64,000 bases of DNA from Lachnospiraceae bacterium (GTDB lineage: Bacteria > Bacillota > Clostridia > Lachnospirales > Lachnospiraceae), in assembly GCA_022792535.1 (NCBI GenBank), contig JAAWBG010000021.1, positions 43,837 to 107,836 on the forward strand, read 5' to 3'. Both the position numbers and the translations under genes were made by a program. The notes beneath the pieces were generated by a model, which saw nothing but the letters and a program-made list of their open reading frames with translations, was not told where the DNA came from and did not search any database. This document shows, piece by piece, positions 51,609 through 62,478 of this stretch. The stretch's first letter is position 1; each line of letters opens with the position of its first letter.

Positions 51609-51865
51609 CGATTGGCGAGCCAAAGGCGAAGACAGAGCGTGTTGCGAGGTCGTTCTGTGAGATTAACGAAACCGAGCGGAAGCGAAAGTTGAGTTTAGCG
51701 AACAGAACTTCATAGAAAGATAACTAGCGATTGGCAAGCCGAAGGCGAAGACAGAGCGTGTTGCGAGGTCGTTCTGTGAGATTAACGAAACCGAGCGGAA
51801 GCGAAAGTTGAGTTTAGCGAACAGAACTTCACAGAAAGATAACTAACGATTGGCGAGCCGAAGGC
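51603..51865 (+). repeat. 119-base tandem repeat between rplJ and rplL (2.2 copies)
   Basis: Units begin with AACTAGCGATTGG at 51603 and 51722, and a third, partial unit with AACTAACGATTGG at 51841. The first two differ at only a few positions. Each contains GTTCTGTGAGATTAACGA and TTTAGCGAACAGAAC, whose ends GTTCTGT and ACAGAAC can pair. A diverged copy lies after rplK. The rest of the gap up to rplL is A-rich with the ribosome site ATGGAGGGAAACTATA. Confidence 0.9.
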
Positions 51866-51933
51866 AGATATTCAGATCAAGAATATTATCATTGAAAATC
51901 AAACAAATATAAGTAAAATGGAGGGAAACTATA

Positions 51934-52311
51934 ATGGCAAAATTAACAACTGCAGAATTTATTGAAGCGATTAAAGAATTAAGCGTATTAGAGTTAAATG
52001 AATTAGTAAAAGCATGTGAAGAAGAATTTGGAGTATCCGCAGCAGCAGGTGTTGTAGTTGCAGCAGCAGGCGGAGACGGCGCAGCAGCAGGCGAAGAGAA
52101 GACAGACTTCAACGTAGAGCTGACAGAAGTTGGACCGAACAAAGTTAAAGTTATCAAAGTGGTTCGTGAAGTTACCGGCTTAGGCTTGAAAGAAGCAAAA
52201 GAAGTTGTTGACGGCGCACCAAAGATCGTAAAAGAAGGCGCAGAGAAAGCAGAAGCAGAAGATATCAAGGCAAAATTAGAAGCAGAAGGCGCAAAAGTAA
52301 CATTAAAATAA
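51934..52311 (+). CDS. rplL: 50S ribosomal protein L7/L12
   Basis: The 125-residue protein has the N-terminal dimerisation helix, an Ala/Gly hinge ([20 protein letters not shown]), and the C-terminal domain with [20 protein letters not shown] that recruits translation GTPases. It is the stalk protein bound by L10. It is followed by a strong terminator. Confidence 0.98.
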   Translation: MAKLTTAEFIEAIKELSVLELNELVKACEEEFGVSAAAGVVVAAAGGDGAAAGEEKTDFNVELTEVGPNKVKVIKVVREVTGLGLKEAKEVVDGAPKIVKEGAEKAEAEDIKAKLEAEGAKVTLK

Positions 52312-52334
52312 TCGCGATTCAGCGGATTGAGAAT

Positions 52335-52389
52335 AAAAAGGCAGAGTTGTTTTTCATGCTTGCATGAAGAAAGGCAACTCTGCCTTTTT
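52335..52389 (+). terminator. Terminator after rplL
   Basis: AAAAAGGCAGAGTTG and CAACTCTGCCTTTTT pair fully over a 25-base loop, with the T run included. It separates rplJL from the following genes. Confidence 0.9.
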
Positions 52390-52408
52390 ATTTGAAAGCG
52401 CAACGCGC

Positions 52409-52435
52409 GCCCATGAAATCTTTGATTTCATGGGC
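52409..52435. repeat. Palindrome on the left of the sigma/anti-sigma pair
   Basis: GCCCATGAAATC and GATTTCATGGGC pair perfectly around a 3-base loop. It resembles the GCGCCCATAAACC/GGTTTATGGGCGC palindrome at 54362-54407 on the other side of the gene pair. No T run follows. Confidence 0.7.
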
Positions 52436-52575
52436 AATCCGCGGGAGCATTTAGCTTATAGGGCCAACATATTTTGGGATTTTTACAAATTTTTGATAGA
52501 TTTCCATTTTAGAATTCGTAATAATAAATGTAAGATAAAACAAATCGGCGCGCAGGTTTGGAAACGAGGATAATT

Positions 52576-53127
52576 ATGAAGATTGGAGAAAAAAATTATA
52601 GTCAGCAATTACAATTGCACAATGAAAAAGCGCTCATGTATGTAATCGATGAATATGGCGGATTGTTAATGGCAGTCATTCGGAAACATCTTTTTGGCCT
52701 GCCAGGGCGGCAGGAAGAATGTTTTGACGATGTGCTCCTGAAAATCTGGCAGAACATTTCTCACTTCGATGAAAGCAAAAACTCATTTAAAAACTGGGCG
52801 GCAGCCATTGCAAGATATCAGTCCATTGACTATCTAAGACAGTACCAGCGGGAATTGGCAACAGTTAATTTGGACGATACAGTGATTGTGAAAGAAGATA
52901 ATATGCTGGCAGGAATGATAGAAGACGAGATATCAGAGGAAGTAGAGAAAATGCTGAGATACCTGAAGCCTCAGGACAGAGAACTATTTTTGAAACTATA
53001 TGTGGAAGAAAAGACTGTAGAACAGGTAAGCGAAGAAACAGGAATGAAAAAAGAAATGATTTATAATCGTCTTTCCAGAGGTAAACACAAAATTCGCAGA
53101 CAGTTTCGGGCAGAAAGAGGGGTCTAG
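52576..53127 (+). CDS. ECF-type sigma-70 family RNA polymerase sigma factor
   Basis: This 183-residue protein has region 2 (HNEKALMYVIDEYGGLLMAV, DDVLLKIWQNISHFD) and region 4 (LKPQDRELFLKLYVEEKTVE, then a helix-turn-helix YNRLSRGKHKIRRQ). There is no region 1 or 3, as in ECF factors. The start is ATG 52576 behind ACGAGGATAATT; the track start 52558 has no ribosome site. The next gene, two bases downstream, encodes a DUF4179 protein, a usual ECF-anti-sigma pair in Clostridia and Bacilli. Its stress signal is unknown. Confidence 0.92.
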   Translation: MKIGEKNYSQQLQLHNEKALMYVIDEYGGLLMAVIRKHLFGLPGRQEECFDDVLLKIWQNISHFDESKNSFKNWAAAIARYQSIDYLRQYQRELATVNLDDTVIVKEDNMLAGMIEDEISEEVEKMLRYLKPQDRELFLKLYVEEKTVEQVSEETGMKKEMIYNRLSRGKHKIRRQFRAERGV

Positions 53128-53129
53128 GT

Positions 53130-54320
53130 ATGGAAAAAAACATTTATAGATTACTGAATGAAGTGGAAACGGATTTTAATGAATATGAAGAAATAGAATT
53201 ATCCTCCGAAGAAAAAGAGAGACATAAACAGAGAGTTTTAATGGAGGTAAAGAGAATGAGACGAAGAGCAGAAAAAGATTATAAAAAACATAGTACATGG
53301 AAAAAAACTGCAGTTGCAGCGGCGGTCTGTGCAATCACAATCGGAACTGTGGGACTTGCCAATTCAGCTCAGGCAAAAGAATTATTCAGCAATGTATTTG
53401 GGAAGCTGATCGAGAATGCTCAAGGTGGAAAATATGAGATGGAAGATACGGAGAGATATTCAAAGATTGGCGAAAATGCAGTGGCAGTTCAGGAAGAAGT
53501 GGATAAGCGGCAGGGAGAGGACTATATACTGACGGCAGAAAGTAACGGAGTATCCATTTCTGTATCTGATGTATACTGTGACGGATACGTTTTATATTAT
53601 ACTGCAACATTGCAGACTGACCGGGAAGATCTAAAAGCTGCAGATGGAATTGTGTTGGAAAAAAAGGATGGCGAACCCTATAACATCAATATTAATGGAA
53701 TCGACGTGGCAGAAGTGATAAGACCCTTTGAAAAATCAGCAGATGGAACCTTTGTGGCAGTTCAGCAGTTAGATCCTATGAATCCACATTCTGTGGATCT
53801 CTCTACAGGAAGTGAGAAACCGGTTGATCTGGGAATTGACGAAAATGGAACGATAGTGGTAGATTGGACGGTACGAGAACTCATTGGAAATCTTTGGGAC
53901 AGTTGGGACAGCCAGGGAGAATATCAGGAGACCGCTGATGTGACAGGAGAATGGCACCTGCGTTTTCCGGTAACAGTTGATCGGTCTCAGAATGAAACCT
54001 TTGATATTAATAAAGAAGAAAACGGGATTCTGGTAAAGAGTGGAACGAAAACAAAAGCAGGTCTTGTGTTAGAAGTTGAACTTCCAGATTTCAGAAAAGA
54101 GCCTTACAATGACAAATACAACGATCCAAACATGGGAATCAAAGACAGCCAGGGGAATTACCTGCAATGGCTGAATCAAAAATCCGACCTGCATGAAGAT
54201 GGCACATGTACAGCACAGATCATGGTATTATATGATGGACAGAAAGAGTTATCTTTCTATGTGGATACCAGAGATAAATACCAAAATAAGATCGCAGATA
54301 TTGGATTCCAGGTACCATGA
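53130..54320 (+). CDS. DUF4179 domain anti-sigma factor
   Basis: This 396-residue membrane protein has a cytoplasmic charged N-terminus (~55 residues; YRLLNEVETDFNEYEEIELS), one membrane segment (TAVAAAVCAITIGTVGLA), and an extracytoplasmic part with DUF4179 features (EADGYVLYYTATLQTDRED-like segment at CDGYVLYYTATLQT). The pairing with an ECF sigma factor two bases upstream suggests that the cytoplasmic part sequesters the sigma factor and the outside part senses an envelope signal. It is not related to the adjacent rpo and rpl genes. Confidence 0.88.
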   Translation: MEKNIYRLLNEVETDFNEYEEIELSSEEKERHKQRVLMEVKRMRRRAEKDYKKHSTWKKTAVAAAVCAITIGTVGLANSAQAKELFSNVFGKLIENAQGGKYEMEDTERYSKIGENAVAVQEEVDKRQGEDYILTAESNGVSISVSDVYCDGYVLYYTATLQTDREDLKAADGIVLEKKDGEPYNININGIDVAEVIRPFEKSADGTFVAVQQLDPMNPHSVDLSTGSEKPVDLGIDENGTIVVDWTVRELIGNLWDSWDSQGEYQETADVTGEWHLRFPVTVDRSQNETFDINKEENGILVKSGTKTKAGLVLEVELPDFRKEPYNDKYNDPNMGIKDSQGNYLQWLNQKSDLHEDGTCTAQIMVLYDGQKELSFYVDTRDKYQNKIADIGFQVP

Positions 54321-54361
54321 GAGATTAATGATATTATGCGCTAGATAAAAAAGTTTAGTTT

Positions 54362-54469
54362 GCGCCCATAAACCACCGTTCACGAACAGGCGGCGGTTTA
54401 TGGGCGCTTCTGTATGGATAGGTTTCAAAATCTGTTCAGGCCTACGCATTTGCTATTCGCAAAATGCGT
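54362..54469. repeat. Palindromes between the anti-sigma gene and rpoB
   Basis: GCGCCCATAAACC/GGTTTATGGGCGC (54362-54407) and ACGCATTTGC/GCAAAATGCGT (54444-54469) are two imperfect palindromes in the 397-base gap before rpoB. The first may end the upstream transcript but lacks a T run. Further on only the rpoB promoter was seen. Confidence 0.65.
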
Positions 54470-54609
54470 CTTACGAGGCTTCTTCGCTGCTATGCAGCTA
54501 TTTTTGCTCATAAATGGGCGTTCTCTCATAGCCTGATATTATGTACTCATTGATACAGACATAATTCGTTCATAACACCAGGATATGGTTGAACTGTTAG
54601 AAAAAATCC

Positions 54610-54639
54610 TTGACATGCAATCAGCGCTTGTGCTATCAT
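54610..54639 (+). promoter_or_regulatory. Sigma-A promoter for rpoBC
   Basis: TTGACA (54610-54615), an 18-base spacer and TATCAT (54634-54639) lie about 79 bases before rpoB. Its presence agrees with rpoBC being separated from rplJL by the sigma/anti-sigma insertion. Confidence 0.75.
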
Positions 54640-54717
54640 ATAGGGTGCACTATTGTGGTAAGGTGTGCTTATTGTAATGTAATAGAGAAATGATAGAAAA
54701 CGAGAGGTGAAACGTCA

Positions 54718-57700
54718 ATGGAGAAGAACAGAATACGTCCGATTAAAGCAGGAAAAAGCGTTCGTATGAGTTACTCGCGACAAAAGGAAGTATTAGAAAT
54801 GCCGAACCTGATTGAGGTTCAGAAGAATTCTTACAACTGGTTTATCAATGAAGGGTTGAAAGAAGTATTTGCTGATATTTCTCCCATCGCAGATTACAGC
54901 GGCCAGTTAAGCCTGGAGTTTGTAGATTTTACATTGTGTGAGGACGATGTAAAATATTCAATTGCAGAATGTAAGGAACGGGATGCAAATTATGCTGCTC
55001 CTTTAAAAGTAAGAGTAAGATTTTACAACAAAGAAGCAGTAGAAGAAGTTAAGGATTATGAAATCTTCATGGGCGATTTACCACTTATGACGGAGACAGG
55101 AACTTTTATTATCAACGGGGCGGAGCGTGTTATCGTCAGCCAGTTGGTTCGTTCTCCTGGTATATATTATGGAATTGCACACGATAAGGTGGGTAAGACT
55201 TTATATTCCTGCACTGTAATCCCCAATCGTGGCGCTTGGTTGGAATATGAGACAGATTCCAACGATGTGTTTTATGTCCGTGTGGACAGAACCAGAAAAG
55301 TCCCGGTTACAGTTCTGATTCGTGCACTTGGAATTGGAACCAATCAGGAAATCATAGATTTGTTTGGCGAAGAGCCAAAGATCATTGCAAGTTTCGGCAA
55401 GGATGTTGCCACCAATTATCAGGAAGGTCTGCTGGAATTATACAAGAAGATTCGTCCGGGAGAACCGCTGACTGTGGAAAGCGCCGAGAGTCTGATCAAT
55501 GCAATGTTTTTTGACCCCAGACGTTATGATCTGGCAAAAGTGGGAAGATACAAATTCAATAAAAAGCTGTCTCTGCGGAACCGTGTGAACGGACAGGTTC
55601 TTGCAGAAGACGTTGTGGATGCTTCTACCGGCGAGATTATCGCAGAGCAGGGAACAACGGTTACCCGTGAGCTTGCAGACGATATTCAGAATGCGGCGGT
55701 TCCATTTGTGTGGATTCAAGGGGAAGAGCGGAATATCAAGGTACTCTCTAACTTGATGGTAAATGTGACCAATTATGTGGATATTGACGAACAGGAAGCA
55801 AGGAAACTGGGAATCACAGAGTTGGTATATTATCCTGCATTAGAAGCAATCTTAGCAGAGAACAGTTCTCTGGAAGAGATCAAAGAGGCCCTTCACCGAG
55901 GGGTGACAGACTTAATTCCAAAACATATCACCAAGGAAGATATTTTAGCTTCCATCAATTATAATATGCATTTGGAATATGGCCTTGGAAATGATGACGA
56001 TATTGACCACTTGGGCAATCGGCGTATCCGTGCGGTTGGCGAGCTGCTGCAGAACCAATATCGTATTGGTCTGTCCAGAATGGAACGAGTGGTGCGGGAA
56101 CGTATGACAACTCAAGATCTACAGGGAATTTCCCCTCAGAGCCTGATCAATATCAAACCGGTAACTGCGGCAGTAAAAGAGTTTTTCGGTTCCTCCCAGC
56201 TATCTCAGTTTATGGATCAGAATAATCCTCTGGGCGAACTGACTCATAAGAGGCGTTTGTCTGCATTGGGACCTGGCGGTCTGTCCAGAGACCGTGCCGG
56301 ATTTGAGGTCCGTGACGTACACTATTCCCACTATGGAAGAATGTGTCCGATTGAGACCCCTGAAGGACCGAACATCGGTCTGATCAACTCCCTGGCAACT
56401 TATGCAAGAATCAACGATTATGGATTTGTGGAAGCACCCTATCGTAAAATTGATAAATCCGACCCGAAAAATCCGCGAGTTACAGACGAAGTTGTCTACA
56501 TGACAGCAGATGAAGAGGACAATTACCATGTGGCTCAGGCGAATGAGGCGCTGGATGCAGAAGGTCATTTTGTAAGGAATTCTGTATCTGGACGTTATCG
56601 GGAAGAGACTCAGGAATACGAAAAGACCATGTTTGACTATATGGACGTTTCTCCGAAGATGGTATTTTCTGTGGCTACCGCATTGATTCCATTCCTGGAA
56701 AATGATGACGCCAACCGTGCGCTGATGGGATCCAACATGCAGCGTCAGGCAGTTCCTCTTTTGACCACGGAAGCTCCGGCAGTAGGTACTGGTATGGAGC
56801 CGAAAGCAGCAGTAGACTCTGGTGTGTGCGTGGTTGCCAAACATGCAGGTGTGGTAGAGCGGTCTGTGTCCAATGAGATTACGGTTAGGACAGAGGATGG
56901 GAAACGCGATGTATACAAATTGACGAAATTTTCCCGAAGCAATCAGTCCAACTGTTACAACCAGAGACCTATCGTGTACAAAGGCGATAAGGTAGAAGAG
57001 GGACAGGTAATTGCAGACGGTCCTTCCACCTCCAATGGAGAACTGGCTCTGGGTAAGAATCCATTGATTGGATTTATGACCTGGGAAGGATATAATTACG
57101 AAGATGCAGTTTTATTAAGCGAACGACTGGTGCAGGAAGACGTTTATACTTCTGTGCACATTGAAGAATATGAAGCAGAAGCCCGTGATACCAAGCTGGG
57201 ACCGGAAGAGATTACAAGAGACGTTCCCGGTGTGGGAGACGATGCTCTGAAAGATCTGGATGAGAGAGGAATCATCCGTATTGGAGCGGAGGTTCGTGCG
57301 GGAGATATTCTGGTAGGAAAAGTAACTCCTAAGGGAGAGACAGAGCTGACAGCAGAAGAACGTCTGCTGCGGGCAATTTTCGGTGAAAAAGCAAGAGAAG
57401 TAAGAGATACTTCCCTGAAAGTACCTCACGGAGAATATGGTATTGTGGTGGATGCAAAAGTATTCACCAGAGAGAATGGAGATGAATTGTCTCCAGGCGT
57501 TAACCAGGCAGTCCGCATTTACATTGCCCAGAAACGTAAAATTTCTGTGGGTGATAAGATGGCGGGACGTCATGGAAATAAAGGTGTGGTTTCCCGTGTG
57601 CTTCCAGTGGAAGATATGCCATTTCTTCCCAATGGGCGGCCCTTGGATATTGTGCTGAATCCGCTGGGCGTGCCTTCCCGTATGAACATCGGGCAGGTGC

Positions 57701-58593
57701 TGGAGATCCATTTAAGCCTTGCGGCAAAAGCCCTTGGATTCAATATTGCAACGCCGGTTTTTGACGGTGCAAGAGAAGACGATATTATGGATACCCTGGA
57801 TCTGGCCAACGATTATGTGAACCTGTCCTGGGAAGAATTTGAAGCAAAGCATAAAGAAGAACTGCTTCCGGAGGTCATGGAATATCTGTATGAAAACCGT
57901 GATCACAGAGAAGTGTGGAAAGGAGTACCTCTTTCCCGTGACGGTAAAGTAAGGCTTCGGGATGGAAGAACTGGAGAATATTTTGACAGTCCGGTAACCA
58001 TCGGCCACATGCATTATCTGAAACTGCATCATTTGGTAGACGATAAGATCCATGCCCGTTCTACCGGCCCTTACTCACTGGTAACGCAGCAGCCTCTGGG
58101 CGGAAAAGCTCAGTTTGGCGGACAGCGTTTTGGAGAGATGGAAGTATGGGCATTGGAGGCGTACGGCGCATCCTATACCTTGCAGGAGATCCTTACGGTG
58201 AAGTCGGACGATGTAATCGGACGTGTGAAGACTTACGAAGCTATCATCAAAGGAGATAATATTCCAGAACCAGGAATACCAGAATCCTTTAAGGTACTTT
58301 TAAAAGAACTGCAGTCTCTGGGACTGGACGTAAAAGTACTGGATGAGAACAGAGAAGAAGTGGAATTGATGGAGACCAGTGAATATGGCAATACAGATCT
58401 GAATTCCATCATCGCAGGTGACCGCAATTTTGCATTTGAAGAGGAAGAATCTTTTGGCGCCATGGGCTTCAGCAAACAGGAATTCAGTGAGGAAAATGAA
58501 GAACTGGTAGATATCGAAGAAGATGAGGAAGAGGAAGAAGCATTAGAGTTAGAAGACGATTTCGCCGACTTTGAAAGTGTTCTTGATGAATAG
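54718..58593 (+). CDS. rpoB: RNA polymerase beta subunit
   Basis: This 1291-residue protein is full length. It contains the rifampicin region [20 protein letters not shown], with unchanged Gln, Asp, His ([14 protein letters not shown]) and Ser positions, so no resistance change is seen. Also present are [20 protein letters not shown] and the C-terminal [20 protein letters not shown]. The last ~60 residues are a very acidic tail ([20 protein letters not shown]), common in Clostridia. Start behind AGAGGTGAAACGTCA. Confidence 0.99.
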   Translation: MEKNRIRPIKAGKSVRMSYSRQKEVLEMPNLIEVQKNSYNWFINEGLKEVFADISPIADYSGQLSLEFVDFTLCEDDVKYSIAECKERDANYAAPLKVRVRFYNKEAVEEVKDYEIFMGDLPLMTETGTFIINGAERVIVSQLVRSPGIYYGIAHDKVGKTLYSCTVIPNRGAWLEYETDSNDVFYVRVDRTRKVPVTVLIRALGIGTNQEIIDLFGEEPKIIASFGKDVATNYQEGLLELYKKIRPGEPLTVESAESLINAMFFDPRRYDLAKVGRYKFNKKLSLRNRVNGQVLAEDVVDASTGEIIAEQGTTVTRELADDIQNAAVPFVWIQGEERNIKVLSNLMVNVTNYVDIDEQEARKLGITELVYYPALEAILAENSSLEEIKEALHRGVTDLIPKHITKEDILASINYNMHLEYGLGNDDDIDHLGNRRIRAVGELLQNQYRIGLSRMERVVRERMTTQDLQGISPQSLINIKPVTAAVKEFFGSSQLSQFMDQNNPLGELTHKRRLSALGPGGLSRDRAGFEVRDVHYSHYGRMCPIETPEGPNIGLINSLATYARINDYGFVEAPYRKIDKSDPKNPRVTDEVVYMTADEEDNYHVAQANEALDAEGHFVRNSVSGRYREETQEYEKTMFDYMDVSPKMVFSVATALIPFLENDDANRALMGSNMQRQAVPLLTTEAPAVGTGMEPKAAVDSGVCVVAKHAGVVERSVSNEITVRTEDGKRDVYKLTKFSRSNQSNCYNQRPIVYKGDKVEEGQVIADGPSTSNGELALGKNPLIGFMTWEGYNYEDAVLLSERLVQEDVYTSVHIEEYEAEARDTKLGPEEITRDVPGVGDDALKDLDERGIIRIGAEVRAGDILVGKVTPKGETELTAEERLLRAIFGEKAREVRDTSLKVPHGEYGIVVDAKVFTRENGDELSPGVNQAVRIYIAQKRKISVGDKMAGRHGNKGVVSRVLPVEDMPFLPNGRPLDIVLNPLGVPSRMNIGQVLEIHLSLAAKALGFNIATPVFDGAREDDIMDTLDLANDYVNLSWEEFEAKHKEELLPEVMEYLYENRDHREVWKGVPLSRDGKVRLRDGRTGEYFDSPVTIGHMHYLKLHHLVDDKIHARSTGPYSLVTQQPLGGKAQFGGQRFGEMEVWALEAYGASYTLQEILTVKSDDVIGRVKTYEAIIKGDNIPEPGIPESFKVLLKELQSLGLDVKVLDENREEVELMETSEYGNTDLNSIIAGDRNFAFEEEESFGAMGFSKQEFSEENEELVDIEEDEEEEEALELEDDFADFESVLDE

Positions 58594-58628
58594 TCAATAT
58601 TCTGCAGGAAAAGAAGGGAGAGTCACAC

Positions 58629-61600
58629 ATGCCGGAAACAATGAACAAAGAGAAATATCAGCCAATTACCTTTGACGCCATTAAGATCGGTCTGGCGTCA
58701 CCTGAAAAAATCAGAGAATGGTCTCGTGGCGAAGTAAAGAAACCGGAAACCATTAACTATAGAACCCTGAAACCAGAGAAAGACGGACTGTTCTGCGAGA
58801 AAATTTTTGGACCCAGCAAAGACTGGGAGTGCCACTGTGGAAAATACAAAAAGATTCGCTATAAAGGCGTGGTCTGCGACCGCTGCGGTGTGGAAATTAC
58901 CAAAGCCAGCGTGCGGAGAGAGCGGATGGGCCATATTGAACTGGCTGCGCCAGTTTCCCATATCTGGTATTTCAAGGGAATTCCCAGCAGAATGGGATTG
59001 ATCCTGGATCTGTCCCCAAGAACGCTGGAGAAAGTATTGTATTTCGCATCCTATATTGTGCTGGACAAAGGCAGCAGTGATCTGCAGTACAAGCAGGTAT
59101 TGTCAGAGGCGGAATATCAGGAAGCAAGAGAAAAATATGGCAGCGATTTCCGGGTAGGAATGGGAGCTGAGTCCATCAAGGAACTGTTAGAAGCCATTGA
59201 CCTGGAAAAAGATGCATTGGAGTTAAAAACAGCGTTGAAAGACGCCACAGGCCAGAAACGTGCCCGGATTATCAAACGCCTGGAAGTGGTGGAAGCATTT
59301 CGGGGATCTGGCAACAGACCGGACTGGATGATTATGGATGTGATTCCAGTGATTCCCCCGGATCTGCGTCCTATGGTACAGCTGGATGGCGGCCGTTTTG
59401 CCACCTCTGATCTGAACGATCTGTACCGTCGGATTATCAATCGGAACAATCGTTTGAGAAGACTGTTAGAATTAGGCGCTCCGGATATTATTGTGAGAAA
59501 TGAAAAACGTATGCTCCAAGAAGCGGTAGACGCCTTGATTGATAACGGAAGAAGAGGACGTCCTGTGACTGGACCAGGAAACCGTGCCCTGAAATCACTG
59601 TCTGACATGTTAAAAGGAAAATCAGGACGGTTCCGTCAGAACCTTTTAGGAAAACGTGTGGACTATTCAGGACGTTCCGTTATTGTGGTAGGACCAGAGC
59701 TGAAGATTTACCAGTGCGGTCTTCCCAAAGAAATGGCCATTGAATTGTTCAAGCCTTTCGTGATGAAAGAGCTGGTATGCAATGGAACAGCTCATAATAT
59801 CAAGAGTGCAAAAAAGATGGTAGAACGTCTTCAGTCAGAGGTGTGGGATGTACTGGAAGAAGTAATCAAGGAACACCCGGTTATGCTGAACCGTGCGCCT
59901 ACTCTGCATAGATTAGGAATTCAGGCTTTCGAGCCCATTCTGGTGGAAGGAAAAGCCATCAAGCTGCATCCTCTGGTGTGTACTGCGTTTAACGCCGACT
60001 TTGACGGTGACCAGATGGCAGTTCATCTTCCCCTATCTGTGGAAGCTCAGTCTGAGTGCAGATTCTTATTGCTGTCACCCAACAACCTGTTGAAACCATC
60101 AGACGGCGGTCCTGTGGCGGTTCCCTCTCAGGATATGGTGCTGGGAATCTATTACCTGACTCAGGAGAGGCCGGGAGCAGAAGGAGAAGGAAAGTTCTTC
60201 AAAAATGTAAATGAAGCTATCCTTGCTTATGAAAATGATGCGCTGACCCTGCATTCCAGAATTACTGTCCGTGTCACAAAGACAATGCCAGGAGGAGAGC
60301 AGATCAGCGGCAATGTGGAATCTACGTTGGGACGTTTTATTTTCAATGAGATTCTGCCTCAGGATCTGGGATTTGTGGACAGAAATGACCCAGAAAGCTT
60401 TTTAAAGCTGGAAATTGATTTTCATGTAGGCAAAAAAGGATTGAAGCAGATCCTGGAAAAAGTAATCAATATTCATGGCGCTACCCGGACAGCAGAAGTG
60501 CTGGACGATATCAAAGCCATGGGATATAAATATTCTACCAGAGCGGCTATGACGGTTTCCATTTCCGATATGACAGTGCCGGAGAAGAAGCCTGCTCTTA
60601 TTAAAAACGCCCAGGATACTGTGGATAAGATTACCCGGAACTATAAACGTGGTCTGATCACAGAAGAAGAGCGTTACAAAGAAGTGGTAGAGACCTGGAA
60701 AGAGACAGACGATATTCTGACCAAAGAGTTGCTGGATGGCCTGGATAAATATAACAACATTTATATGATGGCAGATTCCGGCGCCCGTGGTTCTGACAAA
60801 CAGATCAAACAGCTTGCAGGAATGCGTGGTCTGATGGCAGATACAACCGGACGTACGATCGAGCTGCCTATTAAGTCGAATTTCCGTGAGGGACTGGACG
60901 TACTGGAATATTTTATGTCTGCCCATGGAGCACGGAAAGGACTTTCTGATACCGCGCTGCGTACTGCAGACTCTGGTTATCTGACCCGGCGTTTGGTAGA
61001 CGTGTCCCAGGAATTGATCATCCGGGATATTGACTGCTGCGAAGGAAAAGATGCGCCAGGCATGTATGTAAAAGCCTTTATGGATGGAAAAGAAGAGATT
61101 GAGAGCCTTCAGGAACGAATCACCGGACGGTTTTCCTGTGAAGATATCTGCGATGCAGAAGGAAACGTTTTAGTAAAAGCAAATCACATGATTACGCCGA
61201 AACGTGCGGCTCTTGTGATGAGCAAAGGGGTCAACGACAAAGGAGAATCTCTAAACAGAGTGAAGATCCGTACTGTTCTGACCTGTCGTTCTCACAATGG
61301 AATCTGTGCAAAATGTTACGGAGCCAATATGGCTACCGGTCAGGCAGTTCAGGTGGGAGAATCTGTTGGAATTATCGCGGCTCAATCCATTGGTGAGCCA
61401 GGTACGCAGCTTACTATGCGTACCTTCCATACAGGCGGTGTTGCCGGAAACGATATTACACAAGGTCTTCCCCGTGTGGAGGAGTTATTTGAAGCACGTA
61501 AACCTAAGGGACTTGCGATTATCACAGAATTTGCAGGAATTGCGACCATTAAAGATACCAAGAAAAAGCGTGAGATTATTGTGACAAATGAGGAGACTGG

Positions 61601-62294
61601 TGAAACCAAGGCATATTTGATTCCTTATGGTTCCAGAATTAAGATCATGGATGGAGCTGTGCTGGAAGCCGGTGACGAGCTGACAGAAGGTAGCGTGAAT
61701 CCTCACGATATTTTAAAGATCAAAGGTGTTCGGGCCGTACAGGATTATATGATCCAGGAAGTGCAGCGTGTATACCGTCTTCAGGGTGTGGAGATCAATG
61801 ATAAACATATCGAAGTGATCGTGCGCCAGATGTTAAAGAAGATCAGAATTGAGAACAACGGAGATTCCGATTTCCTGCCTGGTACTTTGGTGGATATTCT
61901 GGATTACGAAGATACCAATGAGAGATTGGAAGAGGAAGGCAAAGAACCGGCAGATGGAAAACAGGTGATGCTGGGAATTACGAAGGCCTCTCTTGCCACA
62001 AATTCCTTCCTATCTGCAGCTTCTTTCCAGGAGACAACAAAAGTGCTGACAGAGGCAGCCATCAAAGGAAAAGTAGACCCGTTGATTGGATTAAAGGAAA
62101 ATGTTATTATCGGTAAATTGATTCCAGCCGGAACGGGCATGAAACGTTACCGCGACATTAAACTGTCTACGGATGTGGATGAGATGGACGATATCTTTTT
62201 CGAGGAAGAGATGCTGGATTTCAGCTATATTCCAGAGGATGAGCAGGGTGAAATAGAGGAAATAGCGGAAGAAGTTATGGCAGAAATAGAATAA
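58629..62294 (+). CDS. rpoC: RNA polymerase beta' subunit
   Basis: This 1221-residue beta' subunit has the N-terminal zinc site ([20 protein letters not shown]), the active-site [16 protein letters not shown] with three Asp, and the second zinc site with [13 protein letters not shown]. The trigger-loop region [14 protein letters not shown] and QPGTQLT-type segment ([16 protein letters not shown]) are intact. The start is ATG 58629 behind GAAGGGAGAGTCACAC. No clear terminator was seen after it. Confidence 0.99.
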   Translation: MPETMNKEKYQPITFDAIKIGLASPEKIREWSRGEVKKPETINYRTLKPEKDGLFCEKIFGPSKDWECHCGKYKKIRYKGVVCDRCGVEITKASVRRERMGHIELAAPVSHIWYFKGIPSRMGLILDLSPRTLEKVLYFASYIVLDKGSSDLQYKQVLSEAEYQEAREKYGSDFRVGMGAESIKELLEAIDLEKDALELKTALKDATGQKRARIIKRLEVVEAFRGSGNRPDWMIMDVIPVIPPDLRPMVQLDGGRFATSDLNDLYRRIINRNNRLRRLLELGAPDIIVRNEKRMLQEAVDALIDNGRRGRPVTGPGNRALKSLSDMLKGKSGRFRQNLLGKRVDYSGRSVIVVGPELKIYQCGLPKEMAIELFKPFVMKELVCNGTAHNIKSAKKMVERLQSEVWDVLEEVIKEHPVMLNRAPTLHRLGIQAFEPILVEGKAIKLHPLVCTAFNADFDGDQMAVHLPLSVEAQSECRFLLLSPNNLLKPSDGGPVAVPSQDMVLGIYYLTQERPGAEGEGKFFKNVNEAILAYENDALTLHSRITVRVTKTMPGGEQISGNVESTLGRFIFNEILPQDLGFVDRNDPESFLKLEIDFHVGKKGLKQILEKVINIHGATRTAEVLDDIKAMGYKYSTRAAMTVSISDMTVPEKKPALIKNAQDTVDKITRNYKRGLITEEERYKEVVETWKETDDILTKELLDGLDKYNNIYMMADSGARGSDKQIKQLAGMRGLMADTTGRTIELPIKSNFREGLDVLEYFMSAHGARKGLSDTALRTADSGYLTRRLVDVSQELIIRDIDCCEGKDAPGMYVKAFMDGKEEIESLQERITGRFSCEDICDAEGNVLVKANHMITPKRAALVMSKGVNDKGESLNRVKIRTVLTCRSHNGICAKCYGANMATGQAVQVGESVGIIAAQSIGEPGTQLTMRTFHTGGVAGNDITQGLPRVEELFEARKPKGLAIITEFAGIATIKDTKKKREIIVTNEETGETKAYLIPYGSRIKIMDGAVLEAGDELTEGSVNPHDILKIKGVRAVQDYMIQEVQRVYRLQGVEINDKHIEVIVRQMLKKIRIENNGDSDFLPGTLVDILDYEDTNERLEEEGKEPADGKQVMLGITKASLATNSFLSAASFQETTKVLTEAAIKGKVDPLIGLKENVIIGKLIPAGTGMKRYRDIKLSTDVDEMDDIFFEEEMLDFSYIPEDEQGEIEEIAEEVMAEIE

Positions 62295-62478
62295 AGAAAA
62301 AATAGAGGGTAGATAAAAGAAAAAAATATCGGAGGGAGCTGTCCCAGTGAAAATATATTGCAGATAGGAATCTGGCAGATGACAGGTCAGAACACACCGT
62401 TATTGCAGTATAAAAATTCATGGTGACAGTTCCTTTTGGATTCTATTCAGGAAATAGTAGAAGAAAGGTTGGTGCAAA

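Noticed and set aside
51603-51865. Possible CRISPR array
   Set aside because: The repeat unit is 119 bases with no unique spacers between copies; units abut directly and no cas genes are present.
57115-57711. 198-residue minus-strand ORF inside rpoB
   Set aside because: It is the reverse shadow of a highly conserved rpoB region; its composition (His/Cys/Ser/Phe-rich) is typical of antisense frames.
60402-60926. 174-residue minus-strand ORF inside rpoC
   Set aside because: Antisense shadow of rpoC, with no ribosome site or domain.
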